In this document: piece after piece, positions 51,345 to 60,526 of the stretch
Position numbering within the stretch: position 1 is the first letter of the stretch
Layout of the letters: each line of letters begins with the position of its first letter
DNA from: Hanstruepera ponticola
Lineage (GTDB): Bacteria; Bacteroidota; Bacteroidia; Flavobacteriales; Flavobacteriaceae
Assembly (NCBI RefSeq): GCF_012931685.1
Contig: NZ_JABANC010000001.1
Coordinates: 434,001 to 498,000 of the forward strand
Direction: 5' to 3'
DNA: 64,000 nt
Notes under the pieces: generated by a model
What the model saw: only the letters and a program-made list of their open reading frames with translations
Databases searched by the model: none
What the model was told of the DNA's origin: nothing
Position numbers and translations under genes: made by a program

Positions 51345-52088
51345 ATGATTAAAATTGAACAGATATCTAAAAAGTATAAGGGTTCTGAAAATTTTTCAGT
51401 TTCCAATTTGGATTTGTTCATTGATGAAAAAGAAATCTTTGGACTTCTGGGTCCCAATGGCGCAGGAAAAACAACACTCATTTCCATACTTTGCTCTTTG
51501 ATTAAACCTACTTCAGGGTCTTTTTCAATAAATAATCTAACCTATCATAAAAACAAGAACCAATTAAAACAATTAATTGGTATTGTCCCTCAAGAATATG
51601 CGCTTTACCCTACATTATCCGCTTTTGAAAATTTAAAATACTTTGGAAGCATGTATGGTTTAAAAGGTAAACATCTTGATTCTAAAATAAATTCATCTCT
51701 TGAGCATTTGGGTTTACTACCTTTTGCTAATAAAGCAATTGAGACTTTTTCCGGCGGTATGAAACGTCGTGTCAATCTTATTGCAAGTATTTTACATGAC
51801 CCTAAAGTACTTTTCTTGGATGAGCCAACAGTAGGTGTAGATGTACAATCTAAAAATGTTATAATTGGATTTCTTCAAGACTTAAATAAAAAAGGGACAA
51901 CAATTATTTACACATCGCATCATCTCAATGAGGCTGAATTGTTTTGTACACGTGTGGCTATAATAGATCACGGCAAACTAATTATAAAAGGAAAACCAAG
52001 TGACCTTATTGATAGCCATGAAGGAGCTAATAATTTAGAAGATGTATTCTTGACTATAACCGGTAAAGCCTTAAGAGATCATGCATAA
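51345..52088 (+). CDS. ABC transporter ATP-binding protein (ABC-2 exporter type)
   Basis: 247 residues from the ATG at 51345, one base after the previous stop region. Walker A GPNGAGKTT at 36-44, Q-loop VPQEYALYPTLSAFENLKYF (20 residues), signature FSGGMKRRVNL, Walker B VLFLDEPTVGVD and H-loop TIIYTSHHLNEAELF. DrrA-like family that powers export of drugs, lipids and polysaccharides. Paired with the membrane protein that overlaps it by eight bases. Likely exports flexirubin or a precursor. Confidence 0.92.
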   Translation: MIKIEQISKKYKGSENFSVSNLDLFIDEKEIFGLLGPNGAGKTTLISILCSLIKPTSGSFSINNLTYHKNKNQLKQLIGIVPQEYALYPTLSAFENLKYFGSMYGLKGKHLDSKINSSLEHLGLLPFANKAIETFSGGMKRRVNLIASILHDPKVLFLDEPTVGVDVQSKNVIIGFLQDLNKKGTTIIYTSHHLNEAELFCTRVAIIDHGKLIIKGKPSDLIDSHEGANNLEDVFLTITGKALRDHA

Positions 52089-53346
52089 ACTGTGGGCTTC
52101 AACATATAAAGAAATATTGTTACTTACCAGAGATATTGGTGGCATAGCTATTTTGTTTATCATGCCGCTCGTACTAATTGTTACTATAACGCTTATTCAG
52201 GATAGTGCTTTCAAAACAGTTTCTGATGCTAAAATCCCCATTCTACTTGTTGATAATGACAATGGGGAAATTTCGAAGACAGTAAAAACAGGATTGACTG
52301 ATTCAAATGCATTTGAGATTATTACTAAAGACGATGAAAACGAAGCCAAAGAATTAGTTTTTTCTGGGAAATACCAATTAGCCATTATAATACCCGAAAA
52401 CCTTTCAACTGATTTAGAAAAAAAAATTAATCAAAACGTTGAAGGCATCATTGCCAAATTTGGGCTTGAAGAAGAAGGTGAGCACAAATTAATTGATATT
52501 CCAGCTAAAGAAGTAAAGCTCTATTTTGATCCAGCTACTCAAATGACCTTTAAATCTTCTGTGAAAAATGGCATTGATAAAATGATTTCTAAAATTGAAA
52601 CACAATCCATATATAAAGCGTTTCAAGATCAAATAACCGATGACCCTTCAGAAGTTATTTTTGAAACTGATAATTTTATTACTTATACAGAAATTTTACC
52701 AAAAGAAGGCAATAAAGACTTAATTCCCAATTCAGTTCAGCACAATGTACCTGCTTGGACCTTATTTGCGATCTTTTTTATCATTGTTCCACTATCTATC
52801 AATATAGTAAAAGAAAAAAGTCAGGGAACTTTTGTTAGGTTAAGAACAAACCCTGTATCCTATGCTACTGTTTTAGGAGGAAAAACAGCTGTTTATTTAA
52901 TTGTTTGTCTCATACAGTTTATTCTTATGTTATTGGTTGGCGTCTATTTATTTCCTGCCATTGGGCTACCAACATTAAATGTTTCAGGTCGTTTACCACT
53001 ATTGTTTATTGTTGCCATATTTGCTGGATTGGCGGCTATTGGATTAGGTTTACTATTGGGCACAATTGCCAAAACACAAGAACAATCGGCTCCATTTGGA
53101 GCTACGTTTGTGGTTATATTAGCAGCAATGGGAGGTGTTTGGGTTCCAGTTTTTGTCATGCCAAAAATCATGCAAACCTTATCAAATATTTCTCCAATGA
53201 ATTGGGGTCTAAATGCTTTTTACGATGTATTTTTACGAAATGGTTCGTTATTGGATTTAATCCCAGAGTTGTCATTACTACTCGCATTTTTCTTAATAAC
53301 AACACTAATTGCCATATTTTACAATGAAAAGAAAAACGCAGTCTAG
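52081..53346 (+). CDS. ABC-2 type transporter permease
   Basis: 421 residues. One N-terminal membrane helix (about 18-40: IGGIAILFIMPLVLIVTITL, 20 residues), a large extracytoplasmic domain (about 45-220), then five to six C-terminal helices (WTLFAIFFIIVPLSINIV; VYLIVCLIQFILMLLVGVYL, 20; LLFIVAIFAGLAAIGLGLLL, 20; GATFVVILAAMGGVWVPVFV, 20; LSLLLAFFLITTLIAIFY). Typical ABC-2 layout. Works with the ATPase at 51345-52088. Overlaps the next gene by 23 bases. Confidence 0.9.
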   Translation: MHKLWASTYKEILLLTRDIGGIAILFIMPLVLIVTITLIQDSAFKTVSDAKIPILLVDNDNGEISKTVKTGLTDSNAFEIITKDDENEAKELVFSGKYQLAIIIPENLSTDLEKKINQNVEGIIAKFGLEEEGEHKLIDIPAKEVKLYFDPATQMTFKSSVKNGIDKMISKIETQSIYKAFQDQITDDPSEVIFETDNFITYTEILPKEGNKDLIPNSVQHNVPAWTLFAIFFIIVPLSINIVKEKSQGTFVRLRTNPVSYATVLGGKTAVYLIVCLIQFILMLLVGVYLFPAIGLPTLNVSGRLPLLFIVAIFAGLAAIGLGLLLGTIAKTQEQSAPFGATFVVILAAMGGVWVPVFVMPKIMQTLSNISPMNWGLNAFYDVFLRNGSLLDLIPELSLLLAFFLITTLIAIFYNEKKNAV

Positions 53347-53776
53347 GCAAAAGGAAATAACACACACTAGTGAAGTTCGGGTTCGTTTTGTAGAAACAGA
53401 CCCTCTCGGCATTGTATGGCATGGTAATTACATTCAATATTTTGAAGATGGTCGGGAAGCATTTGGAAGGCATCACGGCATATCATATTTAGACCAAAAG
53501 GAATTTGGCTTTGCAACGCCTATTGTAAAATCAAGTACAGATCATAAATTACCTTTACGATATGGCGATATGGCGACTATCAAAACAATTTATGTAGATA
53601 GTCCTGCTGCAAAAATGGTATTTAGATACGAGGTTTATAACCAAAATAAAGAATTAGTTTGTACAGGTGAAACCGTTCAGGTATTTGTGGATAATATTGG
53701 TGATGGTGATTTAGCATTAACTGCACCAGATTTTTTTATGGACTGGAAAAAACGTGTTGGATTATTAGATGACTGA
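53324..53776 (+). CDS. 4HBT-type acyl-CoA/ACP thioesterase
   Basis: 150 residues from the ATG at 53324. Hotdog thioesterase of the YbgC type: VRFVETDPLGIVWHGNYIQY (20 residues) has the catalytic Asp and the following His/Tyr pattern, and YFEDGREAFGRHHGI continues the helix. Equivalent to the thioesterase of aryl polyene clusters; it could release or edit chains from ACP. Overlaps both neighbours, showing translational coupling in the operon. Confidence 0.85.
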   Translation: MKRKTQSRQKEITHTSEVRVRFVETDPLGIVWHGNYIQYFEDGREAFGRHHGISYLDQKEFGFATPIVKSSTDHKLPLRYGDMATIKTIYVDSPAAKMVFRYEVYNQNKELVCTGETVQVFVDNIGDGDLALTAPDFFMDWKKRVGLLDD

Positions 53777-54914
53777 TATTCTAATCTCACATAACAATAT
53801 CATATCATCATTAGGTTTTACTAGTGAATCTGTTGTAAAAAATATTCACAACGAAATTTCTGGCTTACAATTTATTGATGATCAAGCCATATTACCAGAA
53901 CCTTTTTACACCTCATTAGTTCCAACCGATAAGCTTCAATTAGCATTCAATAAATTAAACCCAAAAAAAGACTATACACGTTTAGAGCAAATGATGATAA
54001 CGTCATTAGATAAAGTAATCATGTCATCTAAAATTGATTTAAATAATCGTGTTGGTCTTATTATTTCAACAACAAAAGGAAATATTGATGCTTTAGATAA
54101 TGACAATCCATTTCCAAAAGAAAGGGCTTATTTGAGTGAACTTGGAAAACAAGTAAAAGATTTTTTTGGTTTTAAAAATGACGCTATAGTTGTTTCAAAT
54201 GCCTGTGTTTCCGGTATTTTGGCAGTAGCTATCGCAAAACGTTACATTGAGCAAGGTGTTTATGACCATGTTTTTATTACCAGTGGCGATGTCATTACAG
54301 AATTTATTTTGTCTGGTTTTAACTCCTTTCAAGCTTTAAGCAATCAGCCTTGCAAGCCTTATGATAAGAATAGGTCAGGCATCAATATTGGAGAAGTAGC
54401 AGCCAGTGTATTAGTGACTAATGAAAGCCGAAATTTGCCTGCTGAAACCGTAAAGATTCTAGGTGAAGGATCGTGTAATGATGCCAATCATATTTCAGGT
54501 CCTTCTAGAACAGGAGAAGGATTATTGAGAAGTATGGCATCAGCATTTGAGCAATCAGGTGTTTTACCAAATGAAATAGACTATATTTCAGCACATGGTA
54601 CCGCTACTTTATTTAATGACGAAATGGAAGCTATTGCTTTCAACCGCATGCAATTAGAACAAGTACCTCTTAATAGTCTTAAAGGCTATTTTGGGCATAG
54701 TCTAGGTGCTTCTGGATTGGTGGAAACCATAGTTGGCATGCATTCAATTAAAAATAACACACTATATAAATCATTAGGATTTGAAACACTTGGTGTTACG
54801 AAGCCTATCAATGTTATAAAACAAACAACAGTAAAAAAATTACGAACGTTTTTAAAAACTGCCTCTGGATTCGGAGGCTGTAATACGGCCGTGATTTTTC
54901 AAATTAATAATTAA
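53769..54914 (+). CDS. Beta-ketoacyl-ACP synthase (KS2), active-site Cys present
   Basis: 381 residues, shorter than housekeeping FabF (about 410). Cys146 in VVSNACVSGILAVA, His in ISAHGTATLFNDEM and His in GYFGHSLGASGLVE complete the triad. C-terminus ASGFGGCNTAVIF. Its N-terminal half is divergent, without the usual RVVVTG start (ILISHNNIISSLG). Together with KS1 and KS3 it gives three potentially active elongating synthases in the cluster. Confidence 0.88.
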   Translation: MTDILISHNNIISSLGFTSESVVKNIHNEISGLQFIDDQAILPEPFYTSLVPTDKLQLAFNKLNPKKDYTRLEQMMITSLDKVIMSSKIDLNNRVGLIISTTKGNIDALDNDNPFPKERAYLSELGKQVKDFFGFKNDAIVVSNACVSGILAVAIAKRYIEQGVYDHVFITSGDVITEFILSGFNSFQALSNQPCKPYDKNRSGINIGEVAASVLVTNESRNLPAETVKILGEGSCNDANHISGPSRTGEGLLRSMASAFEQSGVLPNEIDYISAHGTATLFNDEMEAIAFNRMQLEQVPLNSLKGYFGHSLGASGLVETIVGMHSIKNNTLYKSLGFETLGVTKPINVIKQTTVKKLRTFLKTASGFGGCNTAVIFQINN

Positions 54915-54918
54915 ATAT

Positions 54919-55989
54919 ATGTCAACACAAAACATTAAAGCGATAGATGCTTTGGAGGAAGCTCATAGAATGGCTTTTGCTCCTTTCATATTTCAAACAG
55001 TTGTATCGTTAAGAAAACTTGGCATATTTGACCTTATTTTTGAAAAGAGAAAAAAAGGTGGTATCACGAAAGAGGCTATTGCTGAAACACTACAATTAAG
55101 CGCTTATGGTGTTGGTGTATTACTAGAAATGGCTGAATCGTCCAATATGGTTACTCAAGATGAAAATGGACAATTTAAACTAACCACAATTGGTTATTTT
55201 TTAGCTTATAATGAAACTGTTAGTGTCAATATTAATTTTGCACATGACGTATGCTATAAAGGCATGTATCATTTAGACGAAGCGATAAAAACTGGAAAAC
55301 CTGAAGGTTTAAAAGAATTAGGTAATTGGAAGACAATTTATGAGGGTCTTTCACAGTTAACACCTATTCAACAAAAATCTTGGTTTGAATTTGATCACCA
55401 TTATTCTGATGATATATTTGCTGAAGCTCTAAAAATTGTCTTCAAAAAAGAACGAAAAACTGTGTTTGATATTGGTGCAAATACGGGTAAATTTACGATT
55501 CAGTGTTGTAAACACGACCCTTCTGTTAATATGACAATGGTAGATCTTCCTGGTCAATTAAATGTGGCATTAAAAAATGTTGAGCAAGAAGGATTTCAAA
55601 ACCGTGTTAAAGGTCATCAAATAGATTGGTTATCAGAAAACCCAAAACTTCCTAATGGTGCTGACACCTTTTGGTTATGTCAATTTTTAGATTGCTTTTC
55701 TAAAGATGAAATACTAAAAGTACTTCAAACCTGTGTAGATGTTATGGACGAAAATGCTGAACTAATTATTGTTGAAACTTATACTGATAGACAACGATTT
55801 GACAATGCAAAATTTATTTTGGAAGCCACATCATTATATTTTACAGCTTTGGCAAATGGAAATTCTAAAATGTATAAAGCAACCGAATTTATTGAAATAG
55901 CGGAAAAAGCAGGTTTAAAGCTTAATGAAGATATTGCTTTAGGTGAATACCACACTATGCTAGCATTTTCTAAAAAACCTAATGAGTAA
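54919..55989 (+). CDS. SAM-dependent methyltransferase
   Basis: 356 residues. N-terminal winged-helix dimerisation region (about 15-95: ITKEAIAETLQLSAYGVGVL, 20 residues) and a C-terminal class I fold with TVFDIGANTGKFTI (SAM loop, about 181-194), MVDLPGQLNVAL and DTFWLCQFLDCFSKDEILKV (20). This is the plan of O-methyltransferase family 2. In flexirubin the aryl ring carries a methyl next to the hydroxyl, so ring C-methylation is the likely task even though the family is named for O-methylation. Overlaps the next gene by eight bases. Confidence 0.85.
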   Translation: MSTQNIKAIDALEEAHRMAFAPFIFQTVVSLRKLGIFDLIFEKRKKGGITKEAIAETLQLSAYGVGVLLEMAESSNMVTQDENGQFKLTTIGYFLAYNETVSVNINFAHDVCYKGMYHLDEAIKTGKPEGLKELGNWKTIYEGLSQLTPIQQKSWFEFDHHYSDDIFAEALKIVFKKERKTVFDIGANTGKFTIQCCKHDPSVNMTMVDLPGQLNVALKNVEQEGFQNRVKGHQIDWLSENPKLPNGADTFWLCQFLDCFSKDEILKVLQTCVDVMDENAELIIVETYTDRQRFDNAKFILEATSLYFTALANGNSKMYKATEFIEIAEKAGLKLNEDIALGEYHTMLAFSKKPNE

Positions 55990-56605
55990 TACAGATTATT
56001 ACATAAAATCCTATTGTAGCATAAAGAATCAGCGTGTTTCTTTAAATGGTTCAATACTATTTAAAGATGAATCTAAATCCTATATAGATTTTATAAAAGC
56101 CACTTATAAAAATCAAAATGTCAAATATCCAAAGTTTTTTAAAATGGATAATTTGAGTAAACTAGCATTTTTAGCTGCTGATGTCCTTTTAAAAAATGAA
56201 GAATTAAACACAGAGTCAGAAAATAATATTGCTATTGTATTTTCAAATAGCGCATCTAGTTTAGATACTGATAGAAAACATCAAGAATCCATTCAAAATA
56301 AAGAAAGTTACTATCCAAGTCCAGCTGTTTTTGTGTACACTTTACCTAATATCTGTATTGGAGAGATAAGTATAAAATATAAGCTGTATTCTGAAAATAG
56401 TTTTTTTATCTTTGACAACTTTAATGCAGACCATTTATTCACCTATTCAAATAGTTTGTTATCAAGTAATAAAGCAGACGCCATTCTGTGTGGATGGGTA
56501 GAATTTGATAAGGAGGATAATTATGAAGCATTTTTATATTTAGTGTCTGATAAAGGCAATATAAAGCATACAAAACAAAACATAACAACATTATATAACA
56601 CATAA
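55982..56605 (+). CDS. Half-length ketosynthase-like protein without active-site Cys
   Basis: 207 residues. Resembles only the N-terminal half of a ketosynthase: NIAIVFSNSASSLDTDRKHQ (20 residues) aligns with the oxyanion/dimer region, YYPSPAVFVYTLPNICIGEI (20) with the sP..F..t.pN..aGeia block, and KADAILCGWVEFDKE with the strand that normally reads VIVGGSD. At the Cys position there is NSFFIFDNFNADH, so no nucleophile. The C-terminal half with the two His motifs is missing. Not a decayed gene: it is in frame, overlapped by its neighbour and followed one base later by ACP2. Probably a structural partner. Confidence 0.7.
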   Translation: MSNTDYYIKSYCSIKNQRVSLNGSILFKDESKSYIDFIKATYKNQNVKYPKFFKMDNLSKLAFLAADVLLKNEELNTESENNIAIVFSNSASSLDTDRKHQESIQNKESYYPSPAVFVYTLPNICIGEISIKYKLYSENSFFIFDNFNADHLFTYSNSLLSSNKADAILCGWVEFDKEDNYEAFLYLVSDKGNIKHTKQNITTLYNT

Positions 56606-56606
56606 T

Positions 56607-56864
56607 ATGGACGCTTTAAAACAAGAATTAAAAGAAAATATTATTGAGCAATTAAACTTGGAAGATATGTCGCCAGATGATATTGCCAATGACGATATGC
56701 TATTTGGTGACGGACTAGGTTTAGACTCCATTGATGCACTTGAACTTATTGTTATGCTTGATAAAAGCTACGGTATCAAATTAACCGACCCAAAAGAAGG
56801 TCGCGCTATTTTTGAATCAATAAACACAATGGCTGCTTATATTACAGAACATAGAACTAAATAA
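56607..56864 (+). CDS. Acyl carrier protein (ACP2)
   Basis: 85 residues. Phosphopantetheine Ser in FGDGLGLDSIDALELIVM (DSI, about residue 41), then DKSYGIKLTDPKEGRAIFES (20 residues). Different subtype from ACP1 and typical of aryl polyene clusters, where two ACPs divide priming and elongation. Directly precedes KS3. Confidence 0.93.
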   Translation: MDALKQELKENIIEQLNLEDMSPDDIANDDMLFGDGLGLDSIDALELIVMLDKSYGIKLTDPKEGRAIFESINTMAAYITEHRTK

Positions 56865-56873
56865 TAAACACTT

Positions 56874-58076
56874 TTGAGTAAAGGCATTGCCATAACCGGA
56901 ATGGGTATTATTTCTGCCATTGGAAACAATGTTGCAGAAAACTACCATGCGCTATTAAATGGCAATAAAGGCATTACACGTGTTGCCAAAATAAAAACCA
57001 ACCATGTCAATGAAATTATGGTAGGTGAAATTGCCTCTACAAATAATGAGTTTGAGCAGCAACTTAATCTAAATTCTGATAATAATTATTCTAGAACTGC
57101 TTTTCTGGGTGCTGTTGCTGCCAAAGAAGCTGTTAAACATGCTGGAATAACCAATATCAATACCTATAAAACAGGATTGATATCAGCAACTAGTGTTGGT
57201 GGTATGGATATGACCGAACGCTATTTTTATGATTATCTTACAAACAAGACCACTCAAAAGTATATTGAAGGACATCATGCTGGTGATTCAACTCAAAAAA
57301 TAGCTGAGCAATTAGGTATTGAAAAAAGTTTGGTTACAACTATCAGTACGGCATGTTCTTCAGCAGCAAATGCTATAATGCTTGGCGCCAGACTTATCAA
57401 ATCTGGTGAATTAGATCGTGTTATTGTAGGTGGCTCTGATTGTTTATCTAAATTCACTATAAATGGTTTTAAAACCTTAATGATTTTATCGGATACTTAT
57501 AACACGCCATTTGACGAAAACCGTAAAGGCTTAAATCTAGGTGAAGCTGCTGCATTTTTAGTGTTAGAATCTGATGCTGTAGTAAAATCCGAAAACAAAA
57601 CCGTTTTAGCCTATGTAAAAGGCTATGGTAACGCTAATGATGCATATCATCAAACCGCATCATCAGATAATGGAGATGGTGCAACTATAGCCATGGAAAA
57701 AGCTTTAAAGGTTGCTAACTTGACACCAAATGATATTGATTATATCAATGCACATGGTACAGCTACTGGAAATAATGATTTATCAGAAGGTCGTGCTATC
57801 ATTCGTGTTTTTGGAGAAAATGTTCCCGATTTCAGTTCTACAAAAGCCTACACTGGGCATACATTAGCTGCTGCTGGTGGTATTGAAGCAGTGTATTCGG
57901 TTTTGGCACTTCAAAACAATGTGATTTATCCCAATCTGAATTTTGAAACCCAGATGAAGGAATTTGACATCACACCACAGCTAGAGCTAAAGGAAAAACC
58001 TCTTAAAACAGTCATGTCCAATTCATTTGGATTTGGAGGTAATTGTTCAACTGTTATATTTTCGAAAGAGCCGTAA
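56874..58076 (+). CDS. Beta-ketoacyl-ACP synthase (KS3), active-site Cys present
   Basis: 400 residues. Start is TTG at 56874 (TTG-AGT-AAA), giving MSKGIAITGMGIISAIGNNV (20 residues). Cys161 in TISTACSSAANAIML, His in NAHGTATGNNDLSE and His in YTGHTLAAAGGIEAV. C-terminus SNSFGFGGNCSTVIF. The strongest FabF-like synthase of the cluster and adjacent (2 bases) to the Cys-less partner, so the two very probably form the KS/chain-length-factor heterodimer of polyene elongation. Confidence 0.9.
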   Translation: MSKGIAITGMGIISAIGNNVAENYHALLNGNKGITRVAKIKTNHVNEIMVGEIASTNNEFEQQLNLNSDNNYSRTAFLGAVAAKEAVKHAGITNINTYKTGLISATSVGGMDMTERYFYDYLTNKTTQKYIEGHHAGDSTQKIAEQLGIEKSLVTTISTACSSAANAIMLGARLIKSGELDRVIVGGSDCLSKFTINGFKTLMILSDTYNTPFDENRKGLNLGEAAAFLVLESDAVVKSENKTVLAYVKGYGNANDAYHQTASSDNGDGATIAMEKALKVANLTPNDIDYINAHGTATGNNDLSEGRAIIRVFGENVPDFSSTKAYTGHTLAAAGGIEAVYSVLALQNNVIYPNLNFETQMKEFDITPQLELKEKPLKTVMSNSFGFGGNCSTVIFSKEP

Positions 58077-58078
58077 AA

Positions 58079-59143
58079 ATGAAACAAGTTTATATAAATA
58101 GCGTTGGTTCTATTTCTGCTCAAAAAACATTTGATAATGATTCTTTTTTAGAAGATGTTGTTGGTTATGAAGACAATGTTATTTCTGTCATAGACCCTAA
58201 TTATAAAGACTACATCCCTCCTGCTGCTGCTAGACGTATGGCAAAAGGGATTAAAATGGGTGTTGTGGCATCAAAAATCGCTTTACAAGATGCTGGGTTA
58301 GAAAATGTGGACGCAATCATAACCGGAACTGGAATGGGTTGTGTTCGTGATTCAGAGAAATTTGTAAGTGCTATAATTGATAATGACGAACAATATCTCA
58401 CACCAACATCATTTATCCAATCAACCCACAATACCGTTGGTGGACAAATAGCTTTAGAATTGCAGTGTAAAGGCTATAATTTCACATATGTTCATGCAAG
58501 TAATTCCTTTGAATCTACTCTGTTAGATGCCAAACTCCAATTAGAAAATGATGAGGAAAAAAATATTCTAATTGGTGGTGTTGATGAGCTTGGGGACCAC
58601 ACAGTTGCTATTCACAAACTCATAAACCACATAAAACCAGAAGCCGTTAAAAGTTCTAACCTTTTAGATTCTGGTACTGAAGGTGCTGTATTTGGTGAAG
58701 GTGCTAATTTCTTTGTTTTATCAAATGAAAAAAAGGCATCTTCATATGCAAACATTATTGGTGTAAAACTTTACAATACATTGCCTAAAGCAGAAGTCTC
58801 TCAAACTGCTTTAGACTTTTTAGCCGAAAATAATCTAGATGTAAAAGATATTGATATCCTCATTCTTGGTAATAATGGTGATATTAAATTTGACGATTTT
58901 TATACAGATTTACAATCAAAAACATTCCATAACAACCAGCAAGTTTATTACAAACATTTATGTGGTGAATTCAACACAGCATCTTCTTTCGGGTTTTGGC
59001 TTGCTTCAAAGATTTTAAAAACCCAAACAATACCTGATGTTGTAAAATTAAATAAGGTTGAAAATTCATCTTACAAAACTATATTGCTATACAATCAGTA
59101 TCGTGGAGAAAATCATAGTTTCACGTTGCTAAAACAATGCTAA
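58079..59143 (+). CDS. Ketosynthase chain-length-factor-like subunit (no active-site Cys)
   Basis: 354 residues from the ATG at 58079, two bases after KS3. Thiolase fold with PPAAARRMAKGIKMGVVASK (20 residues), TPTSFIQSTHNTVGGQIALE (20) and NILIGGVDELGDHT, but the catalytic position reads YVHASNSFESTLLDA, with Ala where KS3 has Cys161. This matches the ketoacyl-synthase N-terminal-like (ApeC-type) partners of aryl polyene systems. Would set or support chain length with KS3. Overlaps the next gene by seven bases. Confidence 0.85.
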   Translation: MKQVYINSVGSISAQKTFDNDSFLEDVVGYEDNVISVIDPNYKDYIPPAAARRMAKGIKMGVVASKIALQDAGLENVDAIITGTGMGCVRDSEKFVSAIIDNDEQYLTPTSFIQSTHNTVGGQIALELQCKGYNFTYVHASNSFESTLLDAKLQLENDEEKNILIGGVDELGDHTVAIHKLINHIKPEAVKSSNLLDSGTEGAVFGEGANFFVLSNEKKASSYANIIGVKLYNTLPKAEVSQTALDFLAENNLDVKDIDILILGNNGDIKFDDFYTDLQSKTFHNNQQVYYKHLCGEFNTASSFGFWLASKILKTQTIPDVVKLNKVENSSYKTILLYNQYRGENHSFTLLKQC

Positions 59144-59913
59144 ATTTTAGGTCAGTAAATATAGTAACTGGCATTATTTTATTAATTCTCCTTGGTTTTT
59201 ATCTATTCTTCAATATAACTCTATGGTGCGTTATTTTAGCATGTATTATTTGGTTACTTATAACCATGTTGGGTTCAGGTTTAATTCACTGGAACTATCA
59301 TTTAAAAGCTTTAAATTATAATGCAAATATCAAAACCAATCATGTTGCAATTACTTTTGATGATGGCCCAAATTCAAATTTCACACCAAAAGTTTTATCA
59401 TTATTAGAAAAGCACCATGCAAAAGCAACATTTTTCTGTGTTGGGAAGCATATAGAATCACATCCAGATATTTTTAAAACTATTATTGACCACGGTCACA
59501 CAGTTGGAAATCATACTTATTCACATGCTAACACTTTTGGTTTTTTTAGTACTAATAAAGTGATGGCCGAATTGCAAAAAACCAATAATATTGTCAAAAA
59601 CATTTCGGGTTTACATTTAAACCTATATCGTCCAGCCTTTGGTGTAACAAACCCGCGAATTAAACAAGCTGTAAAAAAACTAAACCTCACAACAATAGGT
59701 TGGAACAAAAGGTCTCTGGATACAACCAAATTGAATGAAGAACAGGTTTTAAAACGTATTACCACCAACATAAAAAAAGGAGATGTTATTTTGCTTCATG
59801 ATACAAGTGAAAAAACAATCCGTGTTTTGGAACGGTTATTGTTATTTTTGCAAGAGAAAAATTTACAGTCTGTTACTGTAAACGATTTATTTAATGTACA
59901 AGCCTATGCGTAG
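59137..59913 (+). CDS. Membrane-anchored polysaccharide deacetylase-like protein
   Basis: 258 residues. N-terminal membrane segments (about 8-48: GIILLILLGFYLFFNITLWC, 20 residues). NodB-type domain: HVAITFDDGPNSNFTPKVLS (20) with the Asp-Asp pair, HTVGNHTYSHA with the two zinc His, YRPAFGVTNPR and GDVILLHDTS. All metal ligands are present. Substrate in a pigment cluster is unclear: it might deacylate a sugar or lipid intermediate in the envelope. Overlaps neighbours on both sides, so it is an integral operon member. Confidence 0.85.
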   Translation: MLNFRSVNIVTGIILLILLGFYLFFNITLWCVILACIIWLLITMLGSGLIHWNYHLKALNYNANIKTNHVAITFDDGPNSNFTPKVLSLLEKHHAKATFFCVGKHIESHPDIFKTIIDHGHTVGNHTYSHANTFGFFSTNKVMAELQKTNNIVKNISGLHLNLYRPAFGVTNPRIKQAVKKLNLTTIGWNKRSLDTTKLNEEQVLKRITTNIKKGDVILLHDTSEKTIRVLERLLLFLQEKNLQSVTVNDLFNVQAYA

Positions 59914-60526
59914 TCTAATTTGTATCGTCATTTTTTTTATTTCGGTAAATTCATTTGCTCAAACACCCATGAATAATCAGGAAGCCATAGCCTTAAAATC
60001 ATTGGTTAAGAATAGAGCGGCTACTACCAAAACCATTTTAAGTGATTTCACACAATCCAAACATCTTGATTTTTTAGACAATGATATTGTGACCAAAGGT
60101 AAGCTTGCCTTCAAATCACCAAACTTAATAAAATGGAGTTACACTGACCCTTTTAAATATTCAGTAGTATTTAAAAATGAGACCTTGTATATAAATGATG
60201 AAGGCAATAAAAGCAACGTTGATATAGGTTCAAGTAAGATGTTTAAGCAACTTAACAAGCTCATTATAAATAGTGTAAAGGGTGACATGTTTGATGACAA
60301 TGCATTCTCTATCACCTATTTTAAAATTGATGGTTTAAGTTTAGTTCAGTTTACTTCAAAAGATGAAAAACTGTCTAAATACATCAGTGCATTTCATATT
60401 ACTTTCAATAAAAAAGGTGACGTTGAACAAGTTAAAATGATAGAACCCTCGGGAGATTTTACCAAAATAGATTTTGTAAATAGAGTACTAAATAACCCAT
60501 TAAATGACACGCTATTTACTAATTAG
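59906..60526 (+). CDS. LolA-like outer-membrane carrier protein
   Basis: 206 residues from the ATG at 59906 (another in-frame ATG is 12 bases upstream). Signal peptide MRSLICIVIFFISVNSFAQ. Then TKTILSDFTQSKHLDFLDND (20 residues), GKLAFKSPNLIKWSYTDPFK (20), YSVVFKNETLYINDEGNKS and a C-terminal strand set, matching LolA, which shuttles lipoproteins across the periplasm. LolA homologues are a regular part of aryl polyene clusters, where they probably carry the hydrophobic pigment. Overlaps the following lipoprotein gene. Confidence 0.85.
   Translation: MRSLICIVIFFISVNSFAQTPMNNQEAIALKSLVKNRAATTKTILSDFTQSKHLDFLDNDIVTKGKLAFKSPNLIKWSYTDPFKYSVVFKNETLYINDEGNKSNVDIGSSKMFKQLNKLIINSVKGDMFDDNAFSITYFKIDGLSLVQFTSKDEKLSKYISAFHITFNKKGDVEQVKMIEPSGDFTKIDFVNRVLNNPLNDTLFTN

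Noticed and set aside
52905-53327. 140-residue plus-strand frame inside the ABC permease gene
   Set aside because: Rich in Cys, His and Ile with no family pattern; it is an alternative frame of the membrane protein gene.
55982-56605. Half ketosynthase considered as a pseudogene
   Set aside because: Frame is intact, overlaps the upstream gene and is followed one base later by ACP2; there is no remnant of the missing half downstream.
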